From assembly GCA_963798705.1 (NCBI GenBank), contig CAWCTW010000003.1, forward strand, positions 434,001 to 498,000: a stretch of DNA of 64,000 nt, written 5' to 3'. Source of the DNA: AC-56 sp963798705 (GTDB taxonomy: Bacteria; Actinomycetota; Thermoleophilia; Solirubrobacterales; 70-9). Below the pieces are notes generated by a model. It had not been told where the DNA came from. It ran no database searches and saw only the letters and a program-made list of their open reading frames with translations. The position numbers and the translations under genes were made by a program. This document shows, one piece after another, positions 25,657-33,807 of the stretch (positions are counted from its first letter, which is position 1; every line of letters starts with the position of its first letter).

Positions 25657-26333
25657 CTGCCGCCGTCCTCTCGCAGGCGGTAACCCGCTCCGCGAACTGT
25701 CTCCAGGCTCCTGATGTCGAAGGGCTGGTCGATCTTCCGGCGCAGGAGGCGGATGTAGGAGTCGACCACGTTCGAGCGGTTCTCGTAGTCGTAGTCCCAC
25801 GCGTGTTCCAGCAGTTGGAATCGCGAGAGGACCTCGCCGGGTCGGCGCATGAATGTCTCCAGGAGGGAGAACTCCTTCGGGGAGAGGGCGATCTCGGCGT
25901 CGCCTCGCCAGACCCTGTGCCGGGCGGGGTCCAGGCGCAGGTTGCCCACACGGAGCTCCGCCGGCCGGACGACCGGGCCGCGCCGCACGAGGGCGCGCAG
26001 GCGGGCGAGCAGCTCGGCGTAGGAGAACGGCTTCGTGAGGTAGTCGTCGGCACCGCTGTCCAGGCCGGCGACGCGATCGCGGACGGCGTCGCGGGCGGTG
26101 AGCATGAGGATCGGCGCCCACACTCCCTCCTCCCGGAGCCGGCGGCAGACGTCAAAGCCGTCCTGGCCCGGCAGCATCACGTCGAGGACGATCGCGTCGT
26201 ACTCGGTGGCGGCCGCCATCCAGAGCGCGTCCTCGCCGTTGGCGGTGACGTCCGCGGCCATCGCCTCCTTGCGGAGCCCCCGCTGAATCAGCGCGGCCAT
26301 CTTGACGTGGTCTTCGACGATCAGGACGCGCAT
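25653..26333 (-). CDS. OmpR/PhoB-family response regulator
   Basis: A 226-residue regulator. The receiver domain has the phospho-acceptor D51 (IVLDVMLPGQDGFD), acidic E7/D8, Thr in MLTARD and Lys in YLTKPFSY. The C-terminal winged-helix DNA-binding domain (LSPKEFSLLETFMRRPGEVLSR ... SYIRLLRRKID) is of the OmpR type. It is co-translated with the kinase through a CTGA overlap. The target may include the divergent lipoprotein gene at 26473, 139 nt away. Confidence 0.95.
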   Translation of the reverse strand: MRVLIVEDHVKMAALIQRGLRKEAMAADVTANGEDALWMAAATEYDAIVLDVMLPGQDGFDVCRRLREEGVWAPILMLTARDAVRDRVAGLDSGADDYLTKPFSYAELLARLRALVRRGPVVRPAELRVGNLRLDPARHRVWRGDAEIALSPKEFSLLETFMRRPGEVLSRFQLLEHAWDYDYENRSNVVDSYIRLLRRKIDQPFDIRSLETVRGAGYRLREDGGS

Positions 26334-26390
26334 GGCGAATGCACCCTGGCGTCTAGCATCGCTCGGTCAGATGAAAGGAGGATGAATGAG

Positions 26391-26432
26391 ATGATCGCCC
26401 ACATTCATCGTCATTTCACGGCGGCGCCGTAA
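26391..26432 (+). CDS. Possible His-rich 13-residue leader peptide
   Basis: AAAGGAGG (26374-26381), the strongest Shine-Dalgarno I saw in this region, lies 9 nt before ATG 26391. The frame encodes MIAHIHRHFTAAP and stops at TAA 26432, in the divergent region between the response regulator and the lipoprotein gene. Three His in five residues suggest a leader peptide or a metal-binding microprotein. It could also be chance. Confidence 0.3.
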   Translation: MIAHIHRHFTAAP

Positions 26433-26472
26433 ACCACCGTGGCAGAGGAAGGCCACGACGAAAGGCACGAGG

Positions 26473-27300
26473 ATGAACGAACGCTGCAGACGCACCACGG
26501 GCGGGCGACTCGCCGCGGCGCTGTGCTTCGCGGCGCTCACCGCGGTGATTGCCGGATGCGGGTCGGGCGGCGAGACGACGTCCTCCGTTTCCTCGGCTCC
26601 GTCGTCCGCGATGGGCGGTGGACCCGGGGCTGCGTCCGCCTCCAGCCTCGCCCCGGTCCACGGATCCTATGCGCCGTCGATCGATCCGTCGAACTTCGTC
26701 TCCACGGTGGACAATCGGTACTTCCCGCTCGAGCCTGGGACGACCTTTCGTTACGAGGGCGTGGCGGAGGATGGCGCGACGCCCCAGACCGACGTCCAGG
26801 TGGTGACCCACCGGACCAGGCGCATCATGGGTGTTCGGGCGACGGTGGTCCAGGACACGGTGTCCCAGAACGGCCGGCAGGTGGAGCGAACCTTCGACTG
26901 GTACGCACAGGACAGGCAGGGAAATGTCTGGTACATGGGGGAGGACTCGCGTGAGAAGCACAACGGACGCTTCGTGCGAGCCGGCGATTCGTGGACGGCC
27001 GGCGTGGACGGGGCCGAGCCCGGGATCATCATGCCCGGCAACCCGCGGCCGGGCGATACGTACCGGCAGGAGTACTACCCGGGGCACGCTCTCGACCAAG
27101 CCCGCGTGCTGGGGAGCGGCGGTGCGGTGACGGTGCCGAACGGCTCATACGAGACGACGTTGCTGACGGACGAGACTGCACCCAAGCTCGACGCGGGCGT
27201 ACATGAGCACAAGTACTACGTCGCCGGCGTCGGCGACGTCAAGGAGCAGACCGTGACCGGAAACCACGAGGAGATCAGGCTGGTCAGCGTGTCGCACTGA
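26473..27300 (+). CDS. Lipoprotein of unknown function
   Basis: A 275-residue exported lipoprotein. The signal peptide ends in the lipobox VIAGC (Cys near residue 27), followed by a Ser/Gly/Ala-rich spacer. The folded part has NRYFPLEPGTTFRYEG, a theme of several actinobacterial secreted proteins, then beta-rich segments (RNVWYMGEDSREK-like and GAEPGIIMPGNPRPGDTYRQEY). No catalytic motif recognised. It lies divergent from the two-component system and may be its target or signal sensor. Confidence 0.75.
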   Translation: MNERCRRTTGGRLAAALCFAALTAVIAGCGSGGETTSSVSSAPSSAMGGGPGAASASSLAPVHGSYAPSIDPSNFVSTVDNRYFPLEPGTTFRYEGVAEDGATPQTDVQVVTHRTRRIMGVRATVVQDTVSQNGRQVERTFDWYAQDRQGNVWYMGEDSREKHNGRFVRAGDSWTAGVDGAEPGIIMPGNPRPGDTYRQEYYPGHALDQARVLGSGGAVTVPNGSYETTLLTDETAPKLDAGVHEHKYYVAGVGDVKEQTVTGNHEEIRLVSVSH

Positions 27301-27326
27301 CGAGCCGGGGCCGGATCCGACGGCAG

Positions 27327-27400
27327 TCGGGGCGGCCGGATTTGAACCGGCGACCCCCTGCTCCCAAAGCAGGTGCGCTACCAGGCTGCGCCACGCCCCG
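27327..27400 (-). tRNA. tRNA-Pro (anticodon TGG)
   Basis: A 74-nt cloverleaf on the minus strand: acceptor CGGGGCG/CGCCCCG with discriminator A, D-arm GCGC...GCGC, anticodon stem CCTGC/GCAGG with loop TTTGGGA, and T-arm GCCGG-TTCAAAT-CCGGC. CCA is not encoded. Confidence 0.97.
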
Positions 27401-27498
27401 ATGCGGCCGAGTCTAGACCCTGGTTCCGGGGCCGGCGGTGTCGTTTGCGCTGTACGGGGACGGGCACCCAGAGTGGGTATGGGAGGAATGAGGACCGG

Positions 27499-29205
27499 AT
27501 GCCGGAGCTGATCGTCGGCCCGATGTTGCGCTTTCTGTCGGACTGTGAGGCGACGGTCTGGGTGGAGACCGACGCCTCGTGCGAGGTCGAGATCCTCGGC
27601 CGCTCCGCGAGGACGTTCGAGGTGTACGGCCACCACTACGCGATCGTCGTGATCGATGGCCTCGAGCCGGCCACCGCGTACGAGTACGAGGTCGTCCTCG
27701 ACGGGGACGTGAAGTGGCCGGATCCCGACTCCGACCTTCCGCCGAGCCGGATCAGGACGTTCGACGACGACGGCCCGTTCGACATGTCGTTCGGCTCGTG
27801 CCGGGTCGCGCTCCCCCATGAGCCTCCGTACACGCGCTCCAAGGACGAGCACGAGCAGGGCAAGGAGACGGATGCGCTGCATGTCCTCGCCATGGAGATG
27901 GTTCGCAACCCAGAGGCTCGCTGGCCGCACCTCCTGCTGATGCTGGGCGACCAGGTCTACGCGGACGAGGGCGCGCCGAAGACGCGGGAGTTCATCCGCT
28001 CCCGTCGGGACACCTCGAAGCCACCCGGCGAGGAGGTGGCCGACTTCGAGGAGTACACGCGCCTCTACCGGGAGTCGTGGCGCGGGCCCAGCGTGCGCTG
28101 GCTCTTCTCAACGGTCTCCACGTCGATGACCATCGACGATCACGACGTGCGCGACGACTGGAACATCTCGCGTTCCTGGCTCGAGGAGATGCGGGCCGAG
28201 CCCTGGTGGCACGAGCGGATCGTGGGCGCGTACATGTCCTATTGGCTGTACCAGCATCTGGGCAACCTCTCTCCGCGTGAGCTGGAGGAGGAGTCGACCT
28301 TCCGCCGCGTGCGCGAAGCCGACGGCGATGCGGGGGACATCGTCCGCGAGTACGCCGTTCACGCGGACAGACATCGCAACGGCTCCCGCTGGAGCTTCCA
28401 CCGCGATCTCGGCCGCAACCGGGTGATCATCATGGACTCGCGTGCGGGGCGGGTGCTCGACGAGGGCAAGCGGTCGATCATCGACGACCCGGAGTGGGAT
28501 TGGATCCGCGACCAGGCTCAGGGCGATTTCGACAACCTGATCATCGCCACCTCGGACCCGTTCATCCTCGCCCACGGCATGCACTACGCGGAGGCGTGGA
28601 GCGAGCGGCTGTGCGATGGCGCATGGGGCCGGCTCGCGGCGAAGGCAGGCGAAAGGCTCCGGCGCGCCGTCGACCTCGACCACTGGGCGGCGTTCCACGT
28701 GTCGTTTCACCGGGTGGCGCGCCTCCTGCGCGAGGTGGGGACCGGTGAGCTCGGGAACGCGCCCGGATCGATCCTGCTCGTCTCGGGCGACGTGCATCAC
28801 GCGTACCTGTGCGAGATCGGGTTCCCACGCGGCTCCGGCGTCGAGAGCCACATCTATCAGGCCGTCTGCTCGCCGTTTCGCAATCCGCTCGACCGCGGCG
28901 ACCGCCGCAAGGCGCGGATGGCGTGGTCGCGCCCGGTCTGGGCGCTCACGCGCGCGCTCGCCCGCGCCGCCGGCGCTCCCGATCCCGAGATCCAGTGGCG
29001 CTTCCTCGACGGTCCGTACTTCGACAACCAGGTCGCGAGCGTCACCCTCGACGGCCGCGCCTCGCGCCTGAAGCTCGAGAAGACGAAGCCGAGCGACCCG
29101 GACGAGCATCGCCTCGAGATCACGTTCGAGCGCGAGCTCGCACCGCGGCGGGATCACGGATCGCGGCCCGTCGCGGCGCTAGGCTCCGCCGACGGGCCCC
29201 CGTAG
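27499..29205 (+). CDS. PhoD-like alkaline phosphatase D family protein
   Basis: A 568-residue metallophosphoesterase of the PhoD-like superfamily. An N-terminal beta-sandwich (EATVWVETDASCEVEIL) is followed by the phosphatase domain: FGSCR, the metal site LMLGDQVYADEG, TIDDHDVRDDWN, and SGDVHHAYLCEI. Such enzymes hydrolyse phosphomono- or diesters with Fe/Ca. I see no signal peptide at ATG 27499, so it may be cytoplasmic. The stop codon TAG (29203-29205) lies inside the 5' end of the tRNA-Arg gene. Confidence 0.88.
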   Translation: MPELIVGPMLRFLSDCEATVWVETDASCEVEILGRSARTFEVYGHHYAIVVIDGLEPATAYEYEVVLDGDVKWPDPDSDLPPSRIRTFDDDGPFDMSFGSCRVALPHEPPYTRSKDEHEQGKETDALHVLAMEMVRNPEARWPHLLLMLGDQVYADEGAPKTREFIRSRRDTSKPPGEEVADFEEYTRLYRESWRGPSVRWLFSTVSTSMTIDDHDVRDDWNISRSWLEEMRAEPWWHERIVGAYMSYWLYQHLGNLSPRELEEESTFRRVREADGDAGDIVREYAVHADRHRNGSRWSFHRDLGRNRVIIMDSRAGRVLDEGKRSIIDDPEWDWIRDQAQGDFDNLIIATSDPFILAHGMHYAEAWSERLCDGAWGRLAAKAGERLRRAVDLDHWAAFHVSFHRVARLLREVGTGELGNAPGSILLVSGDVHHAYLCEIGFPRGSGVESHIYQAVCSPFRNPLDRGDRRKARMAWSRPVWALTRALARAAGAPDPEIQWRFLDGPYFDNQVASVTLDGRASRLKLEKTKPSDPDEHRLEITFERELAPRRDHGSRPVAALGSADGPP

Positions 29206-29268
29206 CTCAGTGGACAGAGCGGCTGCCTTCTAAGCAGCGGGCCGCAGGTTCGAATCCTGCCGGGGGCG
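29196..29268 (+). tRNA. tRNA-Arg (anticodon TCT)
   Basis: A 73-nt cloverleaf: acceptor GCCCCCG/CGGGGGC with discriminator G, D-arm, anticodon loop CTTCTAA, and T-arm GCAGG-TTCGAAT-CCTGC. Its first 10 nt overlap the end of the phosphatase gene. The 3' half is duplicated 77 bp downstream. Confidence 0.97.
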
Positions 29269-29277
29269 TCCAGCCCC
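29246..29277 (+). repeat. Direct repeat copy 1 (tRNA-Arg 3' end), possible att site
   Basis: A 32-bp stretch beginning AGGTTCGAATCCTGCCGGGG and running 9 nt past the tRNA is repeated perfectly at 29323-29354. Duplications of tRNA 3' ends are typical integration footprints. Confidence 0.6.
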
Positions 29278-29322
29278 CGCAGCGATCGAACCTGCGGCAC
29301 CGCTCGCCCTCCGGGCTCGCTG

Positions 29323-29354
29323 AGGTTCGAATCCTGCCGGGGGCGTCCAGCCCC
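29323..29354 (+). repeat. Direct repeat copy 2 of tRNA-Arg 3' end
   Basis: Perfect 32-bp copy of 29246-29277. Between the two copies an inverted 12-bp piece of the T-arm (TCGAACCTGCGG, 29286-29297) also occurs, so the site has been rearranged more than once. Confidence 0.6.
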
Positions 29355-29366
29355 GGCACCTGACGA

Positions 29367-29411
29367 CGAGTGTGCGATTAACCGCCCTATGCGCGGTCAA
29401 TCCCTCACTCG
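29367..29411 (+). repeat. Conserved two-storey hairpin, copy A
   Basis: Outer stem CGAGTG/CACTCG, then GATT/AATC, then ACCGC/GCGGT with loop CCTATGC. The core and loop match copy B at 54518-54568, while the outer stem differs by compensatory changes (GTG/CAC here, GCG/CGC there). The rest of 29355-29641 holds no recognisable gene. Confidence 0.6.
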
Positions 29412-29641
29412 ACGAGTGTCAGCCGACGCCCGCCGTCGTCAAGGCACCGGAGCGGCAGCCCGCGGGCATTGCGAGCAAGAGACTGGCGCGCGCCACGTCG
29501 CGAACGTGGACGACGTCGCGGCGGTGGCCGCCATCCTCCAACACGAGCGGGGGCCGGCCGGCGACGATCGCGCTGCGAGAGATGCTCCAGCTTCGAGAAG
29601 TAGCGATTCCCCTGTAGCCCCCGGTAAATTGGAGAGCGCGC

Positions 29642-29715
29642 GGTGAGCGTAGCTCAGCTGGTAGAGCTCCTGGTTGTGGTCCAGGTGGCCGCGGGTTCGA
29701 GTCCCGTCGCTCACC
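29642..29715 (+). tRNA. tRNA-His (anticodon GTG)
   Basis: Cloverleaf with the His-specific extra G at position -1 (29642) facing C (29715), acceptor GTGAGCG/CGCTCAC, anticodon loop TTGTGGT, and T-arm GCGGG-TTCGAGT-CCCGT. Confidence 0.96.
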
Positions 29716-29983
29716 CTAACTCCCTGTAAACGGGTGCCTTTTTCTAGCCCGGTCGGGACTTCCGTTACGACGAGATGCCGATTTCCAGGGCCCCAACTGG
29801 CGAGAGAAGCTCCTGCTGAATTCAAAGCTTTCATTCGGAAGTGACCTCCTGGTTCTGCGCGGTTTTGCTAGCAATCGGCATCCGCACAAAGTGCTCGGCC
29901 TCGGGCGCCGGGCCGGCGTGGCGCGCTTTCCAGCGGACGATTGATGCGATGAAGATCATCGGTGCCCGGCCGGTGGGCGACGC

Positions 29984-30645
29984 TCACCCGGGCTGGCGGT
30001 CCAGGTTGTAGGCGGCGCTGATCAGGGCCAGGTGCATGAAGGTCTGGGGGAGGTTGCCGAGCTGCTCGCCCGTCGGCCCGATCTCCTACGAGTACGGTCC
30101 GACGTGGTTCGCGTAGGTGAGCATGTTCTCTAAGGCGAGCCGCGCCTCGTCGAGGCGCCCGGCCCAGGTGAGCGCATCCACCCACCAGAAGGAGCACAGG
30201 GAGAAGGTTGACTCCTCGCCAGCGAGCCCTTCGGACGACGCTTCCACGTTGTAGCGGTAAACGAGGCTGTCGGAGACGAGCTCCCCGGTGATGGCGTCGA
30301 GCGTGGAGATCCAGCGCGACCTCGCCCACGCCGTCGGGCATCAAAAAACGCGTGATGAGGACGTTGGTGTCGGGGAGGTAGAGCTGCCTCGAGCTCCAGC
30401 CGTCACCGTCGGGCGAGATGCGGAAGAGGCCCCCGCGCTCGGCGTGGAGGATCGCCGCGAAGACGCTCGGCGAGTCGACGCGCGGGCAGCAGTACCAGTC
30501 GATCGTCCCGTCGGTGCCGACGAGCACGACGGTGTGCAAGGCGCCAACCAGGCCGTGCTCGGCGACGAGGAGCTAGCGCCCGCGCGAACTCGACGGGTCC
30601 ATCTGGCCATGTGTCTCGAGGTGGAGGGGGGACGTCGATCGCCAT
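29984..30645 (-). pseudogene. Broken GH15 glucoamylase/trehalase-like gene
   Basis: The N-terminal GH15 signature (LVGTDGTIDWYCCPRVDSPSVFAAIL) and a C-terminal GH15 part (VYRYNVEASSEGLAGEESTF; FWWVDALTWAGRLDEARL; EIGPTGEQLGNLPQTFMHLA) are only about 200 codons apart in total, whereas a full enzyme has about 600 residues. The likely start is ATG 30645 (MAIDVPPPPRDTWPDG). A frameshift near 30560, a large internal deletion with frame change near 30308, and a nonsense TAG at 30088-30086 (HVGPYS-stop-EIGPTGE) destroy it. Bases 29716-29983 downstream hold nothing recognisable. Confidence 0.85.
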
Positions 30646-30662
30646 AGCGACCGTCCCCTCGC

Positions 30663-31760
30663 CTACGGGACTAGAACGAGCTTGCCCTTCGCCGCGGACT
30701 CCTCGAGCAGCTCGTGTGCATGGCGGGCGTCGGACAGCGGCAGGCGCTCCGCGACGACCGGGTGGATCTTGCCCTCACGGAGCAGCTCGATCAGCACCTG
30801 GAAGTCCTCCCGGAACTGCTCCGGGTCCATTGGCTCCCCGCCGACGGCTCCATCTCGCCGTGTGGCCCTGTCGCGGTACTTCTGGACGTGGTACGCGAAC
30901 ACGCGCCGGCGGGGCGACAGCTTGTCCGAGAGCCAGACGCCCGCGATCGACGCGTACCACTTGATCACCGCCGGCCAGTTCTTGTGCCCGTCCTTGAGCG
31001 TGTTGTAGCGGCCGAACACGACCAGCCTGCCACCCGGGCGCAGCGCCCGGAAGGAGCGCAGCGAGATCGGGCCGCCGAGGGAGTCGCTCACCACGTCCAG
31101 ACCATCGTCGGTCAGCTCACGCGCGCGAACCAGGAAGTCCTCGTGCTGGTAGTCGATCGCCACCGCGCCGAGCGCCTCGACTTTGGCGCGGTCTCGGCCA
31201 GCACACGTCCCGAAGAGGCGAAGCCCTGCCGCCGCCCCCAGCTCAAGCGCCGCGACGCCGACCCTGCCGGCGGCCCCGTGCACGAGCACCGTCTCCCCGC
31301 GCTTCACCTTGGCCGTGCGGTGAAGCACCTGGTAGGCGGTCATGTAGGGGAAGAGCAGGCTCAGGACCTCCCCCGGATCGAGGTCGTCGGGGACGTCAAC
31401 CGCGCCGGCCTCCGGCACGCAGACGCGATCCGCGTCGGCGCCCCAGACCGTCAGCGCTCCGACGCGGTCCCCCACCCGCAGCCTCGAGCAGTCCGGGCCG
31501 AGCCCCTCGACGACGCCGACGAGCTCATAGCCGGGTGTGAACGGCGGCTTCGGGGCGCCCGGGAGGTACGTGCCGGCGCGCAGCTGGGAATCGGTGAACG
31601 ACACGCCTGCAGCGAGAACCCTGACGCGAACCTCGCCGGGACCCGGCTGCGGAGCGTCCTCCTCGATTACCTCCAGAACCTCGGGCCCACCGAAGCGCTC
31701 CACGACCACACGCTTCATCCGGTCGCCATTCCGGGTTTCGTCGCCGGACCGGGCTTCCAT
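30663..31760 (-). CDS. Zinc-independent alcohol dehydrogenase / quinone oxidoreductase family
   Basis: MDR-superfamily reductase of 365 residues. The N-terminal GroES-like domain (MKRVVVERFGGPEVLEVIEED) is followed by GYELVGVVEGLG, the NADPH-binding VHGAAGRVGVAALELG and DSLGGPISLRSFRALRPGGRLVVFG. Catalytic zinc Cys/His are absent, as in quinone oxidoreductases (QOR). ATG 31760 has GAAAGGAAGG 5 nt upstream and is used, although the family start corresponds to the in-frame ATG 31718. Confidence 0.88.
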   Translation of the reverse strand: MEARSGDETRNGDRMKRVVVERFGGPEVLEVIEEDAPQPGPGEVRVRVLAAGVSFTDSQLRAGTYLPGAPKPPFTPGYELVGVVEGLGPDCSRLRVGDRVGALTVWGADADRVCVPEAGAVDVPDDLDPGEVLSLLFPYMTAYQVLHRTAKVKRGETVLVHGAAGRVGVAALELGAAAGLRLFGTCAGRDRAKVEALGAVAIDYQHEDFLVRARELTDDGLDVVSDSLGGPISLRSFRALRPGGRLVVFGRYNTLKDGHKNWPAVIKWYASIAGVWLSDKLSPRRRVFAYHVQKYRDRATRRDGAVGGEPMDPEQFREDFQVLIELLREGKIHPVVAERLPLSDARHAHELLEESAAKGKLVLVP

Positions 31761-31910
31761 TACGACCTTCCTTTCGCTCGGCTAGTGCAGTTCGCCACGA
31801 AAGCTCGCGCAGCCCGGTCACCCTGTCATCGGTCCAAACTACTGATCGCCCGTCGGTGTTTTCGAGAACGCGGAAGCCGGCGTCTTCGCAGCTCCGACTC
31901 GAGGTCGGCC

Positions 31911-32324
31911 TCAGCCGGGGCGCCACGATTCCGAAAGCCCGGCGGCTTCGAGGGCATCCGCTGACTCCGAGAAGAAGCGCGTGTATACGATCTTGCCCCG
32001 CCGCACCCTCGTGAATACGCCAAGTGGGACGTTGATGTCGACGCCGCTCGCCCGCCCGCGAGCCCGGAACCGGCCAAGGCCGACCACCTGCTCTCCGGCG
32101 TCTCGCGTCTCGTCGATCTCGAAGCGCACCTCTTCCCACTCCTTCGTCATCTCGGCCAGAAACTGCTCCAGCCCGTCATGGCCCCAATAGGGCTTGCCCT
32201 CCAACTGAGCGCGCAAGGGATAGAACTCCGCTTCCTCGTCCCACAGGGCCATCCAGGCTTCGCGGTCGCCGCGATTCCATGCGTCGACGGCCGCGAGCGC
32301 GATCTCGACGTTCTCCCGTGACAT
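31911..32324 (-). CDS. SnoaL-like (NTF2-fold) protein
   Basis: A 137-residue small alpha+beta-barrel protein: SRENVEIALAAVDAWNRGDREAWMALWDEEAEFYP is the typical N-terminal helix and first strand of SnoaL-like/DUF4440 relatives, and RRGKIVYTRFFSESADALEAAGLSE the end. The barrel usually binds a small hydrophobic ligand, and no catalytic residues can be assigned. It is a tandem paralogue of the next gene (32328), with which it shares a 28-bp identical 3' segment. Confidence 0.82.
   Translation of the reverse strand: MSRENVEIALAAVDAWNRGDREAWMALWDEEAEFYPLRAQLEGKPYWGHDGLEQFLAEMTKEWEEVRFEIDETRDAGEQVVGLGRFRARGRASGVDINVPLGVFTRVRRGKIVYTRFFSESADALEAAGLSESWRPG
31928..31955. repeat. 28-bp direct repeat, copy 1 (SnoaL 3' ends)
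   Basis: Begins ATTCCGAAAGCCCGGCGGCT and recurs identically at 32330-32357. It encodes the common C-terminal ALEAAGLSE, so it marks a tandem gene duplication or conversion. Confidence 0.7.
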
Positions 32325-32327
32325 CGC

Positions 32328-32717
32328 CTATTCCGAAAGCCCGGCGGCTTCGAGGGCCTCGGCACGGGTGTACCAGGCTCGAACATAGGCGATGCGCTCG
32401 TCCTCAACCCGCAAGGTGTAGGTCCACAGAAACTCAACCGGCGCCCCCACACCGCCGCCGAGCATGGAAATGCGAACGTCGGCCAGAACCAGATCGTAGG
32501 CGTCGATGACCTGTCCTGGACTTACGCGCCGAAGATGCAAGAGGCCGATGTACTCGCTCAAGCGCCGACTGATTGCATCCCGGCCGCGGAAGGCTCCGGC
32601 GTCAGGCCAAACGGGGTCCTCCTCATAGATCACGTGGGGCGCGAGGTATTGGCTGGCGATTCCGGCGAGTCGATCGGGCTCTCGCGGATCGAAAAGCGGC
32701 AGCGTTCGGTGGCTCAA
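32328..32717 (-). CDS. SnoaL-like (NTF2-fold) protein
   Basis: A 129-residue paralogue of the gene at 31911, 3 nt upstream of it on the same strand, hence probably one operon. NTF2-fold features: RLSEYIGLLHLRRVSPGQVIDAYDLVLADVRI and WTYTLRVEDERIAYVRAWYTRAEALEAAGLSE. Ligand unknown. Its start region faces the divergent ArsR-type regulator only 32 nt away, so that regulator could also affect it. Confidence 0.8.
   Translation of the reverse strand: MSHRTLPLFDPREPDRLAGIASQYLAPHVIYEEDPVWPDAGAFRGRDAISRRLSEYIGLLHLRRVSPGQVIDAYDLVLADVRISMLGGGVGAPVEFLWTYTLRVEDERIAYVRAWYTRAEALEAAGLSE
32330..32357. repeat. 28-bp direct repeat, copy 2
   Basis: Identical to 31928-31955; it forms the 3' end of the SnoaL gene at 32328. 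Confidence 0.7.
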
Positions 32718-32737
32718 CGCAACATCTCAACTGCCGT

Positions 32738-32743
32738 TAGGAT
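32738..32743 (+). promoter_or_regulatory. -10 box TAGGAT, leaderless start for ArsR regulator
   Basis: TAGGAT is 6 nt before GTG 32750. The 32-bp divergent region with the SnoaL gene must also hold any operator. Confidence 0.4.
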
Positions 32744-32749
32744 GATCTC

Positions 32750-33103
32750 GTGGCCGATGATCGCTGCGACGTCCTGTGCCTTGACCTCGGCAAAGCCGAG
32801 GCGCTGCGCTCGCATCGGCTCGCCGTGGACGCGGCCGAGTGCGCCGCCGCGCAGGCCAAGGCGCTCGGCGATCCGACCCGGCTGACCTTGGCAGCGGCGC
32901 TGGCCGAGGGCGAGGAGCTGTGCGTCTGCGACTTGGCGTGGGTCGGCGAGCGCGCGGAGAACCTGGTCTCCCACCATCTGCGCCTGCTGCGCTTGCAGGG
33001 GCTGGTGACGAGCCGCCGCGACGGCAAGATGGTCATGTACTCGCTCACGGACCGCGGCCGCGAGCTGCTGCAGGCGACGCTCGGCCCCCGGGTCACGGCA
33101 TGA
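32750..33103 (+). CDS. ArsR/SmtB-family metalloregulator, CadC-like
   Basis: Winged-helix repressor of 117 residues. Cysteines near the N-terminus (DVLCLD) together with ELCVCDLAWV in the DNA-recognition-helix region match the alpha3N metal site of CadC (Cd/Pb/Zn sensing). Helix-turn-helix: VSHHLRLLRLQGLVTSRRDGKMVMYSL. Metal binding would release DNA and induce the CDF transporter that follows with an ATGA overlap (33100-33103). Confidence 0.9.
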   Translation: MADDRCDVLCLDLGKAEALRSHRLAVDAAECAAAQAKALGDPTRLTLAAALAEGEELCVCDLAWVGERAENLVSHHLRLLRLQGLVTSRRDGKMVMYSLTDRGRELLQATLGPRVTA

Positions 33104-33807
33104 CAGAGCTCGTCGTTCGTCCCGGCCCGGCGGTCGGCGCCAACCATCGCGAGCCGAGCACCGAGTGGCTGCACGCTGCCAGGCACGCCAGGGCGCTGTC
33201 CTGGCTGAGCCTCGTGTGGATGAGCCTCGAGGGCGGGATCGCGATCACCGCCGGCATCCTCGCCGGCTCGATCGCGCTGATCGGCTTCGGGATCGACTCG
33301 GCGATCGAGGGCTTTGCCAGCGTGATCATCATCTGGCGCTTCACCGGCGCGCGCCTGCGCTCCCACGCGGCCGAGAAGCGAGCCCAAAGGCTGGTCGCGA
33401 TCCAGTTCTTCCTCCTGGCGCCATATGTCTCGTATGAGGCGATCCAACACCTCGCCGATGGCGCGCATCCCGAGGTCAGCGTGCTCGGGATGGCGCTGAC
33501 GGCGTCGAGCCTGATTGGGATGCCGCTGCTCGGCGTCGCCAAGCAGCGCCTGGCGACGACCCTGGACTCCCAGGCCACCCACGGCGAGGGAACCCAAAAC
33601 CTGCTCTGCGCCTACTTGGCAGGAGCCGTGTTCCTCGGCCTCGCCGGTAACGCCCTCTTCGGCTGGTGGTGGCTCGACCCGATCGCGGCGCTGGCAATCG
33701 CCGCCGTCGCCGTGCGCGAAGGGCTGGAGACGTGGCGGGGCGAGGGTTGCTGCGCAGGCCCGGAGCTGGACGCTTCCCGGGCGTGCGACGCCGACTGCTG
33801 CGACTGA
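33100..33807 (+). CDS. Cation diffusion facilitator (CDF) metal exporter with Cys-rich tail
   Basis: A 235-residue inner-membrane protein with about six transmembrane segments. Intramembrane metal-site residues are seen in GSIALIGFGIDSAIEG (Asp in TM2) and in WWLDPIAALAIA (Asp in TM5). Instead of the usual large cytoplasmic domain it ends in a short tail with five Cys (CCAGPELDASRACDADCCD), a likely soft-metal binding site. Coupled to the CadC-like regulator, it probably exports Cd/Zn/Pb. The exact ion is not certain. Confidence 0.85.
   Translation: MTELVVRPGPAVGANHREPSTEWLHAARHARALSWLSLVWMSLEGGIAITAGILAGSIALIGFGIDSAIEGFASVIIIWRFTGARLRSHAAEKRAQRLVAIQFFLLAPYVSYEAIQHLADGAHPEVSVLGMALTASSLIGMPLLGVAKQRLATTLDSQATHGEGTQNLLCAYLAGAVFLGLAGNALFGWWWLDPIAALAIAAVAVREGLETWRGEGCCAGPELDASRACDADCCD

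Noticed and set aside
29323..29354. A second tRNA-Arg gene
   Set aside because: Only the 3' part is duplicated; no D-arm or anticodon arm precedes it.
29722..29745. Intrinsic terminator after tRNA-His
   Set aside because: A T-run is present (CCTTTTT) but the preceding stem is only about three base pairs, too weak to call.
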